The notes beneath the pieces are model-generated. The model made no database searches. It saw only the letters and a list, made by a program, of their open reading frames with translations, and was not told where the DNA came from. From Actinomycetota bacterium (lineage in GTDB: Bacteria > Actinomycetota > Geothermincolia > Geothermincolales > RBG-13-55-18), in NCBI GenBank assembly GCA_014360655.1, contig JACIXC010000012.1:1-64000 (forward strand): a stretch of DNA of 64,000 nt, given 5' to 3'. The translations under genes and the position numbers were made by a program. This document shows, in pieces, positions 26,990-35,505 of this stretch (its first letter is position 1; every line of letters begins with the position of its first letter).

Positions 26990-28078
26990 TCACTCCCAGC
27001 GGAAGAAGCGCGCCGCGGCAGCAAAGGCCGCCAGGCCCACGCCTGCCAGGACCACCAGGTCCAGCCACACCGCGGCTAGCGACGCGGAATTGATCATCAC
27101 CTCCCGCAGCCCGTCCCCGAGGTAGTAGAGGGGCAGGCAATGTGCGATGATGCGCACGGGTGCGGGTACCCATTCCACGGAGAAGAAAATGCCGGAGAGG
27201 AACATCATGGGCATAGCGATGGCCTGTGCGGCCAGGCCCGCGCTGCGGGCGTTCTTGGTCAGGGAGGCCACGAGAAAGCCCAATGCCAGGAAGGAGGAGG
27301 CACCCAGGAGCACGAGGACGGCCATGTAGAGGAAATTCCCGCTTATCCTCAAGCGAAACACCAGGGACCCGAACGTGAGGAGCACGGCAGCCTGCAACAG
27401 CGAGAAGACCAGCACGGAGGCGATGCCGCCCGCGAGGAAAACGGGCAGGCGCAAGGAGGAAACCTTTATACGGCGCAGTATGCCCTTTTCGCGGTAGGTC
27501 GCGATCTCCAGGGAATAACCCGTCATCCCACCGAACATGATCACCATGGCCAGGATCCCGGGGATCATGAAATCGATGTATTCGAAGTCCTTGACGTCCT
27601 TTTCCTCTTCTTCCCTCACCTCTATCAGGTCAGGAACCCCCGACATCACCCGCTCCATCTCTCCCACGATGCCCCGCAGGGTGGACGAGGTTATTTGGGC
27701 CGTGGTCACCTCCGACTGGTTGACGACCATGGTGACTTCCGAAGCCTCCCCGGAGGTCACCCGCCCCGAGAACCCCGCCGGGATGATGAGCACGCCGTTC
27801 CTGTCTCCGTCCCTGAGAGCCGCCCTCTCCTCGTCCTCGCTCCCCACCGATACCTCGAGGGCGTCGATGCCCTGGAAAGCCTGCACGACGGCCCGGCTCA
27901 TCTCCGTCCCGTCGAGGTCCACCAGGCCGATGTGCAGCTTGATGTCTCCCGCACTGCCGAAGACGACTCCCAGTATGATCATGAGAACGACGGGAAAGGC
28001 GAGCAGCCAGAAGAGCGCTTCCTTCTGCCGCAGGGTTATCTTCAGGTCGTAGAGGAAGATCTTGAGGAAGCTTTTCAT
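26990..28078 (-). CDS. ABC-2 type transporter permease (YhgE/NodJ-like)
   Basis: 362 residues. One N-terminal helix (LFWLLAFPVVLMIILGVVF) is followed by an extracytoplasmic domain of about 150 residues and then five helices; FMIPGILAMVIMFGGMTGYSLE and EKGILRRIKVSSL are typical of the ABC2_membrane_3 group. The start overlaps the ATPase stop by four bases (ATGA). With that ATPase it should make an exporter; drug, lipid or peptide substrates are all possible. Confidence 0.87.
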   Translation of the reverse strand: MKSFLKIFLYDLKITLRQKEALFWLLAFPVVLMIILGVVFGSAGDIKLHIGLVDLDGTEMSRAVVQAFQGIDALEVSVGSEDEERAALRDGDRNGVLIIPAGFSGRVTSGEASEVTMVVNQSEVTTAQITSSTLRGIVGEMERVMSGVPDLIEVREEEEKDVKDFEYIDFMIPGILAMVIMFGGMTGYSLEIATYREKGILRRIKVSSLRLPVFLAGGIASVLVFSLLQAAVLLTFGSLVFRLRISGNFLYMAVLVLLGASSFLALGFLVASLTKNARSAGLAAQAIAMPMMFLSGIFFSVEWVPAPVRIIAHCLPLYYLGDGLREVMINSASLAAVWLDLVVLAGVGLAAFAAAARFFRWE

Positions 28079-28989
28079 GACCTGATCCTTCTCCCGGTGA
28101 GCTTGAGGAAGACGTCCTCCAGGGACGCCCTCCGCATGTTGATCTCCTCCGCCTCCGAGCCTTTCTCGTGCGCTAGGGCGAATATGCCGACGAGGGTCTC
28201 CTGGGGCGACGAGGTGACCACGTGGAACCGGTCATCGTCGGCGAAGGCGCTCATGACACCCCCGATGCGACTTATCAACGCGACGTCCAGCGGCGGTTGC
28301 AGGCGGAAGGTGATGGTGCTCTCGGGCACGAATTCACCGATGAGGCGGCTGGGGCTGCCCAGGGCGATGATCTTGCCGTGATCCATGACGGCCACGCGGT
28401 CGCACAGCCTCTCCGCTTCCTCTATGTAATGGGTGGTGAGAACCACCGTCTTTCCCTGCTCCCGCAGGCGCGCCACGATCTCCCAGATCCTCAACCTGGC
28501 CTGCGGATCGAGGCCCGTCGAGGGCTCGTCGAGGAAAACGATCCTGGGGTCGTTGATCAGGGCGAGGGCGATGGAGAGACGCTTGTGCTGGCCGCCCGAA
28601 AGCTCGTTGACCCGCGACTTCGCCTTCTCCCTGAGCTCGGCCAGCTCGATGAGCTCCTTTGTAGGAAGGGAGTGCGGGTAGAAGCATCCGAACAGGTCCA
28701 GGGTTTCCCAGACGGTGAGCTCCTCGATAAAAACGGTGGTCTGCAGCTGCACGCCTATGATCTCCTTCACCGCGCGCGCCTGGCTGCGCACGTCCAGGCC
28801 CATGACCGTTATCTCACCCGCATCCGGCTCCCTCAGGGTCTCCACCATCTCCAGCGTGGTGGTCTTGCCCGCCCCGTTGGGGCCCAGGATGCCGAAGATC
28901 TCGTGTTCCTCAACGTCAAGGTCCACGCCGTCCACGGCCCTCACGTCGCCGTAGTGCTTCCGCAACCCCCGGATGGAAATGGCGGTCAT
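28075..28989 (-). CDS. ABC transporter ATP-binding protein (DrrA/CcmA type)
   Basis: About 304 residues from MTAISIRGLRKHYG at 28989. Walker A GPNGAGKTTT, signature LSGGQHKRLSIALAL, Walker B IVFLDEPSTGLD and switch TTHYIEEAE are intact. The C-terminal 80 residues form the usual regulatory extension of drug-export ATPases. An open frame of 26 more codons upstream lacks family similarity, so the later ATG after GGGGGGAAAG is preferred. It is operonic with the permease downstream. Confidence 0.88.
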   Translation of the reverse strand: MTAISIRGLRKHYGDVRAVDGVDLDVEEHEIFGILGPNGAGKTTTLEMVETLREPDAGEITVMGLDVRSQARAVKEIIGVQLQTTVFIEELTVWETLDLFGCFYPHSLPTKELIELAELREKAKSRVNELSGGQHKRLSIALALINDPRIVFLDEPSTGLDPQARLRIWEIVARLREQGKTVVLTTHYIEEAERLCDRVAVMDHGKIIALGSPSRLIGEFVPESTITFRLQPPLDVALISRIGGVMSAFADDDRFHVVTSSPQETLVGIFALAHEKGSEAEEINMRRASLEDVFLKLTGRRIRS

Positions 28990-29955
28990 CTTTCCCCCCG
29001 CTCGGTAGATCCCGCTCTTCGCGACAATCCACATTATACCGGAATCACGGGCCTTCTCATCGTCCATCTTATGGATGTTGGAAATGCGTCCGCGTCAGCG
29101 GCAGGAACCCGTTATACGCGGATCTTCCGTTATCGGCCGCGCACACCCCCCCTCCCGCCTCACGAATCGTGCCGGGCCCCGGTAAAAGGCTGACGCAATG
29201 CGCGATCCCCGGGGACGGCCTATGCCCTCGCGTGTCCGGCTCCGCCGGCGAAACGCGCCCCGAAGACGGCCGGGGGCGGCGACGGAGCGTGCCGGGGAGA
29301 TAGGGGAAGGGACCGCCCCGGGCGCCGGACGGTCCCTTCTGAAGTACGGAGCGCCCCGATTCTGGGGATGTCCTTGACTTGTCGCCGGCCTATGCGATTG
29401 CCTCGCGTTCTCTATCCTTCTCTATATACGAACGAGGGCCCCCCAACCCTCACCCCACTGCCGGGGGCGTTTCTTCCCGCCACCTTCCAGGGAGAAGGCA
29501 CGGGTGATCCTTCTGGCAACCGGAACCCGGCGGCCTGCCGGAAACCCGACCATCGGCCATCCCTTGCAGACACCGGGCATGCATGATCCCCCAATCGTGT
29601 TTACGGGATGAGCGTCTTTCTTAAAGGCGCTTGCCGGGCAAGGTCGGGGCGCCCGTTGGTCACCTTTACCGCCGGGACAGAAGCTCGCGCAGCGTCCGGG
29701 CGGCCTCCTGCACGAGCCCAGGCATGCATGATCCTCCAATCGTGTTTACGGGATGAGCGTCTTTCTTAAAGGCGCTTGCCGGGCAAGGTCGGGGCGCCCG
29801 TTGGTCACCTTTACCGCCGGGACAGAAGCTCGCGCAGCGTCCGGGCGGTCCCCTGCACGAGCCCAGGCATGCATGATCCCCCAATCGTGTTTACGGGATG
29901 AGCGTCTTTCTTAAAGGCGCTTGCCGGGCAAGGTCGGGGCGCCCGTTGGTCACCT
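28990..29955. other. Long intergenic region with tandem repeats
   Basis: About 960 bases without a supported gene. The right 380 bases are the 145-bp tandem repeat. At 29309-29336 a GC-rich hairpin (GGGACCG/CGGTCCC) may be a weak terminator. The rest shows no promoter or RNA gene that I recognise. Confidence 0.5.
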
Positions 29956-30011
29956 TTACCGCCGGGACAGAAGCTCGCGCAGCGTCCGGGCGGCCTCCTG
30001 CACGAGCCCGT
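29577..30011. repeat. 145-bp tandem repeat, three copies, from the end of the sigma-factor gene
   Basis: Copies start at 29577, 29722 and 29867 and differ at only a few bases. The copy nearest the gene contains the last codons of the sigma-fusion gene (encoding EAARTLRELLSRR and the stop) plus downstream sequence with a stem (CTTGCC/GGCAAG inside GGCGC/GCGCC). The other two therefore carry the same C-terminal codons without the gene. This looks like repeated tandem duplication of the gene's 3' end and its terminator. Confidence 0.9.
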
Positions 30012-31542
30012 TGATGCCCGCCGACGCCTTCTCCAGCAGAGTCCTTTCGCCCCCGCAAGCCCGAGGCGTGGATACGGTCTGCGCGTCCCTTTTATCCGGC
30101 TCCCTCCCGGTTGCGGCCTTGGGACGCCTTTCCGCCTCGGAGGGCGCTTTCCCGCCTCCCGCCTTATCCTCAATGCAGGTCGCGACAGCGGGGGCTTCCG
30201 CCCCGGCCTCGCCGGTATCGCCCCCGCCGTTCCCGGGAACGCCCGCGGGCACGACGCCCCCGGGCCGTTCTGCCTCGACGCCCGTCAGCGTCTTTTCCAC
30301 CTTGTAGGTCAGATCAACCGTTTTCCGTACCGCTTCCCGGATGCATGCCCGCAGCGTCTCCAGGCGCGCGACGCTCTCCAGGGAGGAAACGAGCTCGTCA
30401 GGCATCCCCGTGAAAGCGCACAGGAGAAGCAGCGGCTCGGCGATGAAACCCGTAACGTAACCCCCCAGGGCACATAAGAGATCCGCGGCAGCGCCGCTCT
30501 TCTCCGCGATGAAGCGCGCCGCTTCGCAACCCCCGGCGACCAGCGACCGCAGGGGACAGAACCCTTCCGCGGCCGACACGTCTTCCTCCCCTGCCGACGC
30601 CTCCGGCGCCTTGGCCTGCGTCACGGCGGGCGAATCCTCCGGGGCATGAGCCTCAGGCCTCTCGGGTCCCTTTGCTGCGGGAGCCGCGACAACGACCTGC
30701 TTTTCGGAAAGGGGAGGCACATCCTCGGGAAGCCGTTCCGCCGCGTATGCCTCTCTTGCGTTCTCCCTCACCCCTTCGTTCTGCGAATGCGACGCGGTCA
30801 TGACCCCCGCTCCCACCAGGGAGCCCGCCAGGATAAAGACCAAAAGCGCGTTCCATGACCTGGCCGCTTCCGGGATGCCCCACGACCATGAACCCGCGCA
30901 TTCGGCGCATCTGGAAAGCGCGGAAAGAAAGCGCGCGGCGATCCTGCTTCCCGCGTGATGCAGGCTTACAAGCAAGGAGGACCACCAGCCGTATTGCGGC
31001 CCCTCCTTCTCCACGAGGTCCTTTTTCAGGTGACTCCGAGCACGGTGTAGCAGGCTTTCCACCGCCTTCTCCGTAGTACCCATGCGGGCGGCTATCTCCC
31101 GGTAGGAAAGGCCGCCGTATTCCTTCAGCATGATGACCTGCGCATAACGCCGCGGAAGACGTGACATCGCTTCCCTCACGCCCGCGATCGCCTCGTTCTT
31201 CAGGTACAGTTCCTCGGGGTCGTGATCCCCGTTTTCCCGCCTGCCGTTCTCCTCTCCCAGCTCCTCCGGGGATACGACCTTGAACCGCAGCGAACCGTTG
31301 CTTTTGCGGAAATAGTCGATAACCAGGTTCTGGGCCACCCGGTAGAGCAGGTTACGTCCGTAGTCGTCCCCGGTTATCTCCCTGCCGCTACGCAACACGC
31401 GCAGAAAAACGTCCTGCGTCAGGTCCTCGGCGACCCCCTGATCGATGCCCTTACGGACGAAGAAATTGCAGAGCGAGCGGTGGTGTATCCTGTAGAATTC
31501 CTCGATGCGGCGGACGCCCGGTTCTTCGCAACGATCGCCCAT
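29956..31542 (-). CDS. ECF-type sigma factor fused to a transmembrane segment and external domain
   Basis: 528 residues from the ATG after GGGAGGGGAGG. Sigma region 2 is at about 16-80 (QGVAEDLTQDVFLRVL, then NLVIDYFRK) and region 4 at about 125-178 (LPRRYAQVIMLKEYGGLSY, then TEKAVESLLHRARSHL). A short segment with HH and CAEC leads into one transmembrane helix (230-250, NALLVFILAGSLVGAGVM). About 280 residues follow: a proline/alanine/glutamate-rich linker and a helical segment with several cysteines. A sigma factor and a membrane anchor are thus in one chain, perhaps released by proteolysis. No separate anti-sigma gene is seen. The C-terminus ends inside the 145-bp repeat. Confidence 0.85.
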   Translation of the reverse strand: MGDRCEEPGVRRIEEFYRIHHRSLCNFFVRKGIDQGVAEDLTQDVFLRVLRSGREITGDDYGRNLLYRVAQNLVIDYFRKSNGSLRFKVVSPEELGEENGRRENGDHDPEELYLKNEAIAGVREAMSRLPRRYAQVIMLKEYGGLSYREIAARMGTTEKAVESLLHRARSHLKKDLVEKEGPQYGWWSSLLVSLHHAGSRIAARFLSALSRCAECAGSWSWGIPEAARSWNALLVFILAGSLVGAGVMTASHSQNEGVRENAREAYAAERLPEDVPPLSEKQVVVAAPAAKGPERPEAHAPEDSPAVTQAKAPEASAGEEDVSAAEGFCPLRSLVAGGCEAARFIAEKSGAAADLLCALGGYVTGFIAEPLLLLCAFTGMPDELVSSLESVARLETLRACIREAVRKTVDLTYKVEKTLTGVEAERPGGVVPAGVPGNGGGDTGEAGAEAPAVATCIEDKAGGGKAPSEAERRPKAATGREPDKRDAQTVSTPRACGGERTLLEKASAGINGLVQEAARTLRELLSRR

Positions 31543-31591
31543 GCCTCCCCTCCCTGCAAGGGATCCACGAATATTCCTGAAAGGTTTTTCT

Positions 31592-31620
31592 ATTGTAGCA
31601 GAAAAGAACAAAATGCTCAA
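31592..31620 (-). promoter_or_regulatory. Promoter of the sigma-fusion gene
   Basis: On the minus strand: TTGAGC (31615-31620), 17-base spacer, TACAAT (31592-31597). The start site would be about 40 bases before the ATG. The boxes resemble a housekeeping promoter, so autoregulation by an ECF-type promoter is not suggested. Confidence 0.65.
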
Positions 31621-31946
31621 TGATGTATGATTCCAGGCGAGGATACCGGCTGTACCGCAGCGCAGAACGCCTTTCCGAACGGGCTGATAGGGTTCTCGGT
31701 ACCCTGCGCCGTGAGACCCCGTCAAGGCCCATCGCGGCACAAGCTCCGTGGGGATATGACCGCCCTATCATCCCCAGAACCCGCACATGAGGATTCGCGC
31801 CCGGCCTGGCCATGTTATTGCTTCTCCCCTCTTCGATGCCTTCGATAATAAATACGTGCGGGTGTGGGTTTTCCCTCACCGTCCATGCACCGCACAAGCC
31901 GTCAAACAGGCCGCCGCTTCCACGTAGTCAGAGAGGATGAGGAGGG

Positions 31947-32057
31947 GGTGCACCCGGTACGTTACTCCAGAAGTGCGTGACCCCCGTCTCCGCGAGCAGG
32001 CTCCACTCCGTCTCTCCCGGGTGCACCCGGTACGTTACTCCAGAAGTGCGTGACCCC
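31947..32057. repeat. 38-bp direct repeat in intergenic DNA
   Basis: GGTGCACCCGGTACGTTACT plus the next 18 bases occurs at 31947-31984 and again at 32020-32057, 35 bases apart, without mismatch as read. Apart from this and the sigma promoter, 31543-32172 holds no supported gene. Confidence 0.75.
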
Positions 32058-32172
32058 GGAAAAGAAAAGGGGCCCTCGCCCCTTCTTGACCCCCGGCCTG
32101 ACCGTGCCCCAATTGGTTCTTCCACGAGCGGTCAGCGATGCAGGAGGACCTTCCGCGCAGTGAAGGTGATCA

Positions 32173-32382
32173 TCAGGCGGAGAACACGACCTCCCTCTCG
32201 CTTTCTCGACGATCTTCCACGGCACCGTCTGCGCGGGCCTCCGATGCGTACGCAGGCAGCGAAACGAGGGAAAAACCAGGGTCGTCTTCCACGGAGGAGT
32301 AATCGTAAAGACAGACCTGGCACATGTCGAACTCTATCGATCCCACGCTGCCGCACCTCTCGCACCGTCCGGGATTGCGCAA
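32173..32382 (-). CDS. Small zinc-ribbon protein
   Basis: 69 residues. CERCGSVGSIEFDMCQVC forms a four-cysteine knuckle pair; the rest is acidic and of low complexity. The start is TTG at 32382 with GGGAGG about ten bases upstream and its own promoter. It diverges from a MerR-family regulator and shares a promoter motif with it, which supports it as a real, regulated gene. Function unknown; it could be an accessory or target of the regulator. Confidence 0.6.
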   Translation of the reverse strand: MRNPGRCERCGSVGSIEFDMCQVCLYDYSSVEDDPGFSLVSLPAYASEARADGAVEDRRESEREVVFSA

Positions 32383-32431
32383 CTCTCTATCACCTCCCGA
32401 TATAGGGTTTCATGCAGATACTTAACTTTAT

Positions 32432-32460
32432 ATGTTAGATTTTATAATATATCCTGTCAA
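32432..32460 (-). promoter_or_regulatory. Promoter of the small zinc-ribbon gene
   Basis: On the minus strand: TTGACA (32455-32460), 17-base spacer, TAACAT (32432-32437). The spacer contains TATAAAATCTAA, close to an element in the opposite promoter. Confidence 0.65.
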
Positions 32461-32475
32461 CCTTTTCATTTAATG

Positions 32476-32504
32476 TTGACATATAATCTAATAAGTAATA
32501 TAGA
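32476..32504 (+). promoter_or_regulatory. Promoter of the MerR-family gene, probably leaderless
   Basis: TTGACA (32476-32481), 17-base spacer, TATAGA (32499-32504). The start site would fall at about 32511, the A of the ATG, and no Shine-Dalgarno precedes that ATG, so the mRNA is likely leaderless. CATATAATCTAA (32480-32491) resembles the element in the divergent promoter. Confidence 0.6.
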
Positions 32505-32510
32505 AAAGCC

Positions 32511-32873
32511 ATGGAAGAGAGGGAAAAGGGCGAGGAAGCGACGGCGCAGCCCGTGGAGGGAACGGACGACGAGCCCCTCTACACCATCGGGGTAGTCTCC
32601 CGCATGCTCAATTGCGAGCCCAGCGCCCTGCGGCGTTATGAAAACGCCGGGCTGGTGCGCCCGGGACGCACGGAGGGAAACACCCGCCTCTATTCCAACA
32701 ACAACGTCCGTACCCTGCGCACCGTGCACAAGCTGATGGACGAGGAGAAACTAAACGTGCGCGGCGTGCGCATGGTTCTGCAGCTGCAGGAGGAGATAAG
32801 GGAATTGCGTTCGAGGGTGGAGGAGCTCGAGGAATGCCTGCGAGCGCTACGCGAGAAAGAAGGTGAGGGTTGA
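32511..32873 (+). CDS. MerR-family transcriptional regulator (HspR-like)
   Basis: 120 residues. After a charged N-terminal tail of 22 residues comes the winged helix-turn-helix LYTIGVVSRMLNCEPSALRR with YENAGLVRPGR, then a second helical part and a coiled coil (LQLQEEIRELRSRVEELEE). The ligand domain is lacking, as in HspR and GlnR-like members. The divergent promoter suggests it controls itself and the zinc-ribbon gene. No dnaK or clpB is adjacent, so a heat-shock role is only one possibility. Confidence 0.85.
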   Translation: MEEREKGEEATAQPVEGTDDEPLYTIGVVSRMLNCEPSALRRYENAGLVRPGRTEGNTRLYSNNNVRTLRTVHKLMDEEKLNVRGVRMVLQLQEEIRELRSRVEELEECLRALREKEGEG

Positions 32874-32971
32874 CACCGACCGCCTAATCGCAGGCCCCTG
32901 CGTGGAATGGCTTCATTATCCGCACGGCCTGCGCCGCGTCAAACTCGATAGAGTACGCTTCCCGCAAAAGC

Positions 32972-33091
32972 CTACTTTTCCTTGCCTTCCTTCTTATCGA
33001 AGGAACCCTGGGAATCGCAATTCGGGCACTTCTTGGGCTTGCAGCGGGAGTCCCTCACGTATCCGCACTTCTTACACACCCAGGCCGCCAT
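32972..33091 (-). CDS. RCKP-type rubredoxin-like small protein
   Basis: 39 residues: MAAWVCKKCGYVRDSRCKPK starts it, followed by KCPNCDSQG and a lysine-rich tail. CxxC...CxxC knuckles plus the RCKP box match the rubredoxin-like RCKP domain family. It probably binds one iron or zinc. GGAGG lies nine bases before the ATG. The gene is easily missed because of its length; function in redox or radical enzyme systems is inferred only. Confidence 0.8.
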   Translation of the reverse strand: MAAWVCKKCGYVRDSRCKPKKCPNCDSQGSFDKKEGKEK

Positions 33092-33279
33092 CGTGCACCA
33101 CCTCCATACGCATCCTTCCCGCAAGCGGTATTATACCCGGGCGGCGTAAGCGTTAAAACGCCGCGAGGCCGGGATGCTGCGACGTTTCGGCTGGTGTCTT
33201 AGGGTCGAATAGGACTGAGGTAACGCCCTGTCATCCCGGCAAAACAAGCAAAGACAGGAAGAAAGGGGTGGTTTCCCAA

Positions 33280-33549
33280 ATGTTCGATCTGGGAACCATG
33301 GCACTACTTCTGGCCTCCGAAGCGAAGGGGATAGAGGATATAGAGGATAAGGTTGCGAGAATCGTGTTCGAGCTGGGCAGGTCGTGTTCGAGCTGGGCAG
33401 GGCGATGTTGCAGGCCGTATACGCCTACCTGGGCTGGCAACTCATGAAGAAGAGGGGAAAATGCCTGCGTAATGTGGGAATGCGGTAGCGGAACGTCCTC
33501 ACCCGTTTCGGGATGGTGAGGGAAGCGATTGATTTTCGACCTGCCTGGC
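33280..33549 (+). pseudogene. Transposase remnant, UPF0236/ISLre2-like N-terminus, frameshifted
   Basis: From ATG 33280 the frame reads MFDLGTMALLLA and DIEDKVARIVFELGR. A perfect 20-bp tandem duplication (33362-33381 and 33382-33401) then shifts the frame. Removing one copy restores AMLQAVYAYLGWQLMKKRG and KCLRNVGMR, a stop, then RNVLTRFGMV. That pattern, including LRN...(L)TRFG, resembles the N-terminus of UPF0236/ISLre2 transposases. No terminal repeats were identified and the rest of the gene is missing. The family assignment is by eye. Confidence 0.5.
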
Positions 33550-33597
33550 TATATACTTATTGAGTTGATGTATGCCGGTTGCCAGGGGGTGTGGACG

Positions 33598-35406
33598 ATG
33601 AAGGTAAGGGCGGTCTATCCCTCAAGAAAAGAGCGTGGAAAAAACGCCCGTGCCGTATCCCGAAGATTCCTGATCGCCCTGCTGCTCTTCTCCCTCCTCC
33701 CGTTTCTCTCTGCGCCAACGACGGCAGGCGCCGTCTCCCCCCTTCCCCCGCAGGCGAGCGTGATCGCCGGCGGGACGGTGGGGCAACGCTTCGGGACGCA
33801 GTCAAGCCACATCAAGCTCTATCCCCCGTCCAACATGCACGCGGAGCTCGACGTGGTGCGGGGCGCGGGCATCGGCTGGCTGCGCTGCGACTTCGCCTGG
33901 TTCGACCTGGAATACAACCGGGGGGCGTGGAACTTCACGGGCACAGACCGCCTGGTGGACGAGGCGGAGGCGCGCGGTATCTCTATCCTCGGCATACTGG
34001 GCACCTCCCCGCCCTGGGCAAACGGCGGCAACCGCTGGAATTTTCCCCCCACGGACATGGGCGCCTGGAGGAATTACGTGCGCACCGTGGTCTCCCGCTA
34101 CCGGGGAAGGGTCCCCGCCTGGGAGATATGGAACGAGGAAAACATCCACGCCTTCTGGCAGCCGGCGCCCGATTACACCGCCTACGTAAACCTGCTCGCC
34201 GCCGCCTCGCAGGAGATAAGGGCGGCGGATCCCTCTGCGACCATCGTCATGGGCGGCGTCGCCGGGCTGGACCCCAACTACCTGAACAAGTGCCTCCAGC
34301 TGGGAGCCGCGGCCTACGTGGACGCCATCGCCTATCACCCCTACGCGGAGACCATCGGGGAAGAGGGGCAGCCGCCGGAGGCGACCTACTGGCCCAAGGA
34401 GAGGCTTTGCCGCCTCATCGTCGACTGGGTGCATAACCTGGTGGCCAAATACAGCAGCAGGCGCCTGCAGGTATGGGTGACCGAGGTGGGGTGGACCACC
34501 TGCGCCGGCGTACCCCCGGGCGTCGATGAGATGACGCAGGCCTCCTACCTGCTGCGCACCATGATCAACTACGCGGGCACCGACGTGGAGCGGGTCATCT
34601 GGTTCAACCTGCGGGACACCTGGGAGAGCGAGATCGACCGCTACGGGCTCGTGGACAGGAACTTCAACCCCAAGCCATCCCTGGGATATTACGCGACCTT
34701 CATGAAGGTGTTCGGGCCCGCCGTGGCCAGGGAGTCTGGGGTGGTCTCCTTCACCTGCTCCAGACCCGCGACCCTTGAGGCGCACTGCTTCCGCATGGAG
34801 GATGGGGACCTCGTCCTTGCGGCATGGAAAGCGGACGACCAGGCGGATACGCTCTCCCTGCAGGTGAACGACCCCTCCTTCGCAGATCCCGTCTCCGTCG
34901 CTCCCCTTGACGCCACGGAGACTCCCGTGCCGGGGACGGCGCGGGACGCAGAGGGAAGGCTTACCGTGAGCGGGCTGGCCATAGGCAAGACGCCGGTTAT
35001 CATCAGGATGGACAGGGTGAAGGTGACCGCCGTCTCGCCACGCCAGGCGTACCAGTATACACCGAGCCAGTACATCAACGACATCTCCGGCTCGGGCTTT
35101 CAAAGTGGAGCCTCGGTGCGCCTGGAGATGGGGAGCACGGTCATCGCGGCCTCGAACGTCAAGGTGCAGTCGGAAGGGCACCTGACCTGCAGCGTGGGAT
35201 TATGGGGAGCGGCGCCGGGCACCTACGACGTGGTGGTCATCAACCCTGACGGGAGCCGGGCCAGGCTGGCATCAGCCTTCAAGGTGGTCCCGCCGTGTGG
35301 CGGCGGTGGGGCGGTGATACTCGTCTTCGTGACCATGATGGGTCTCCTCGCCACTGTCGGCTACCTTTATCCGCGTAGAAGGATCCGTCGCGGGGAAAAG
35401 CCCTGA
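33598..35406 (+). CDS. Secreted glycoside-hydrolase-like protein with IPT/TIG domain and C-terminal membrane anchor
   Basis: About 602 residues. A signal peptide is evident (RRFLIALLLFSLLPFLSA, cleavage near TAGA). The TIM-barrel domain (about 60-380) has AWEIWNEENIH, with the acid/base glutamate near residue 180, and WVTEVGWTT, with the nucleophile glutamate near 296, as in clan GH-A families such as GH39 or GH5. A beta domain and an IPT/TIG-like domain (KVTAVSPRQAYQYT onward) follow. A C-terminal hydrophobic segment (VILVFVTMMGLLATVGYLY) with basic RRRIRRG would anchor it outside the cell. The ATG at 33598 has AGGGGGTG upstream. Substrate unknown. Confidence 0.85.
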   Translation: MKVRAVYPSRKERGKNARAVSRRFLIALLLFSLLPFLSAPTTAGAVSPLPPQASVIAGGTVGQRFGTQSSHIKLYPPSNMHAELDVVRGAGIGWLRCDFAWFDLEYNRGAWNFTGTDRLVDEAEARGISILGILGTSPPWANGGNRWNFPPTDMGAWRNYVRTVVSRYRGRVPAWEIWNEENIHAFWQPAPDYTAYVNLLAAASQEIRAADPSATIVMGGVAGLDPNYLNKCLQLGAAAYVDAIAYHPYAETIGEEGQPPEATYWPKERLCRLIVDWVHNLVAKYSSRRLQVWVTEVGWTTCAGVPPGVDEMTQASYLLRTMINYAGTDVERVIWFNLRDTWESEIDRYGLVDRNFNPKPSLGYYATFMKVFGPAVARESGVVSFTCSRPATLEAHCFRMEDGDLVLAAWKADDQADTLSLQVNDPSFADPVSVAPLDATETPVPGTARDAEGRLTVSGLAIGKTPVIIRMDRVKVTAVSPRQAYQYTPSQYINDISGSGFQSGASVRLEMGSTVIAASNVKVQSEGHLTCSVGLWGAAPGTYDVVVINPDGSRARLASAFKVVPPCGGGGAVILVFVTMMGLLATVGYLYPRRRIRRGEKP

Positions 35407-35505
35407 CGCGTGCGGCATGCCCGGCGCCGCACAGGGGGACCGTTTTTTCGTGACCCTTGCATGCATGAAAGCGTTGACGCCGGCGGCATGCTCGGCGCCG
35501 CGGCG

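Noticed and set aside
29577-30011. CRISPR or phage attachment repeats
   Set aside because: The units are long tandem copies of a gene end without variable spacers, integrase or tRNA end.
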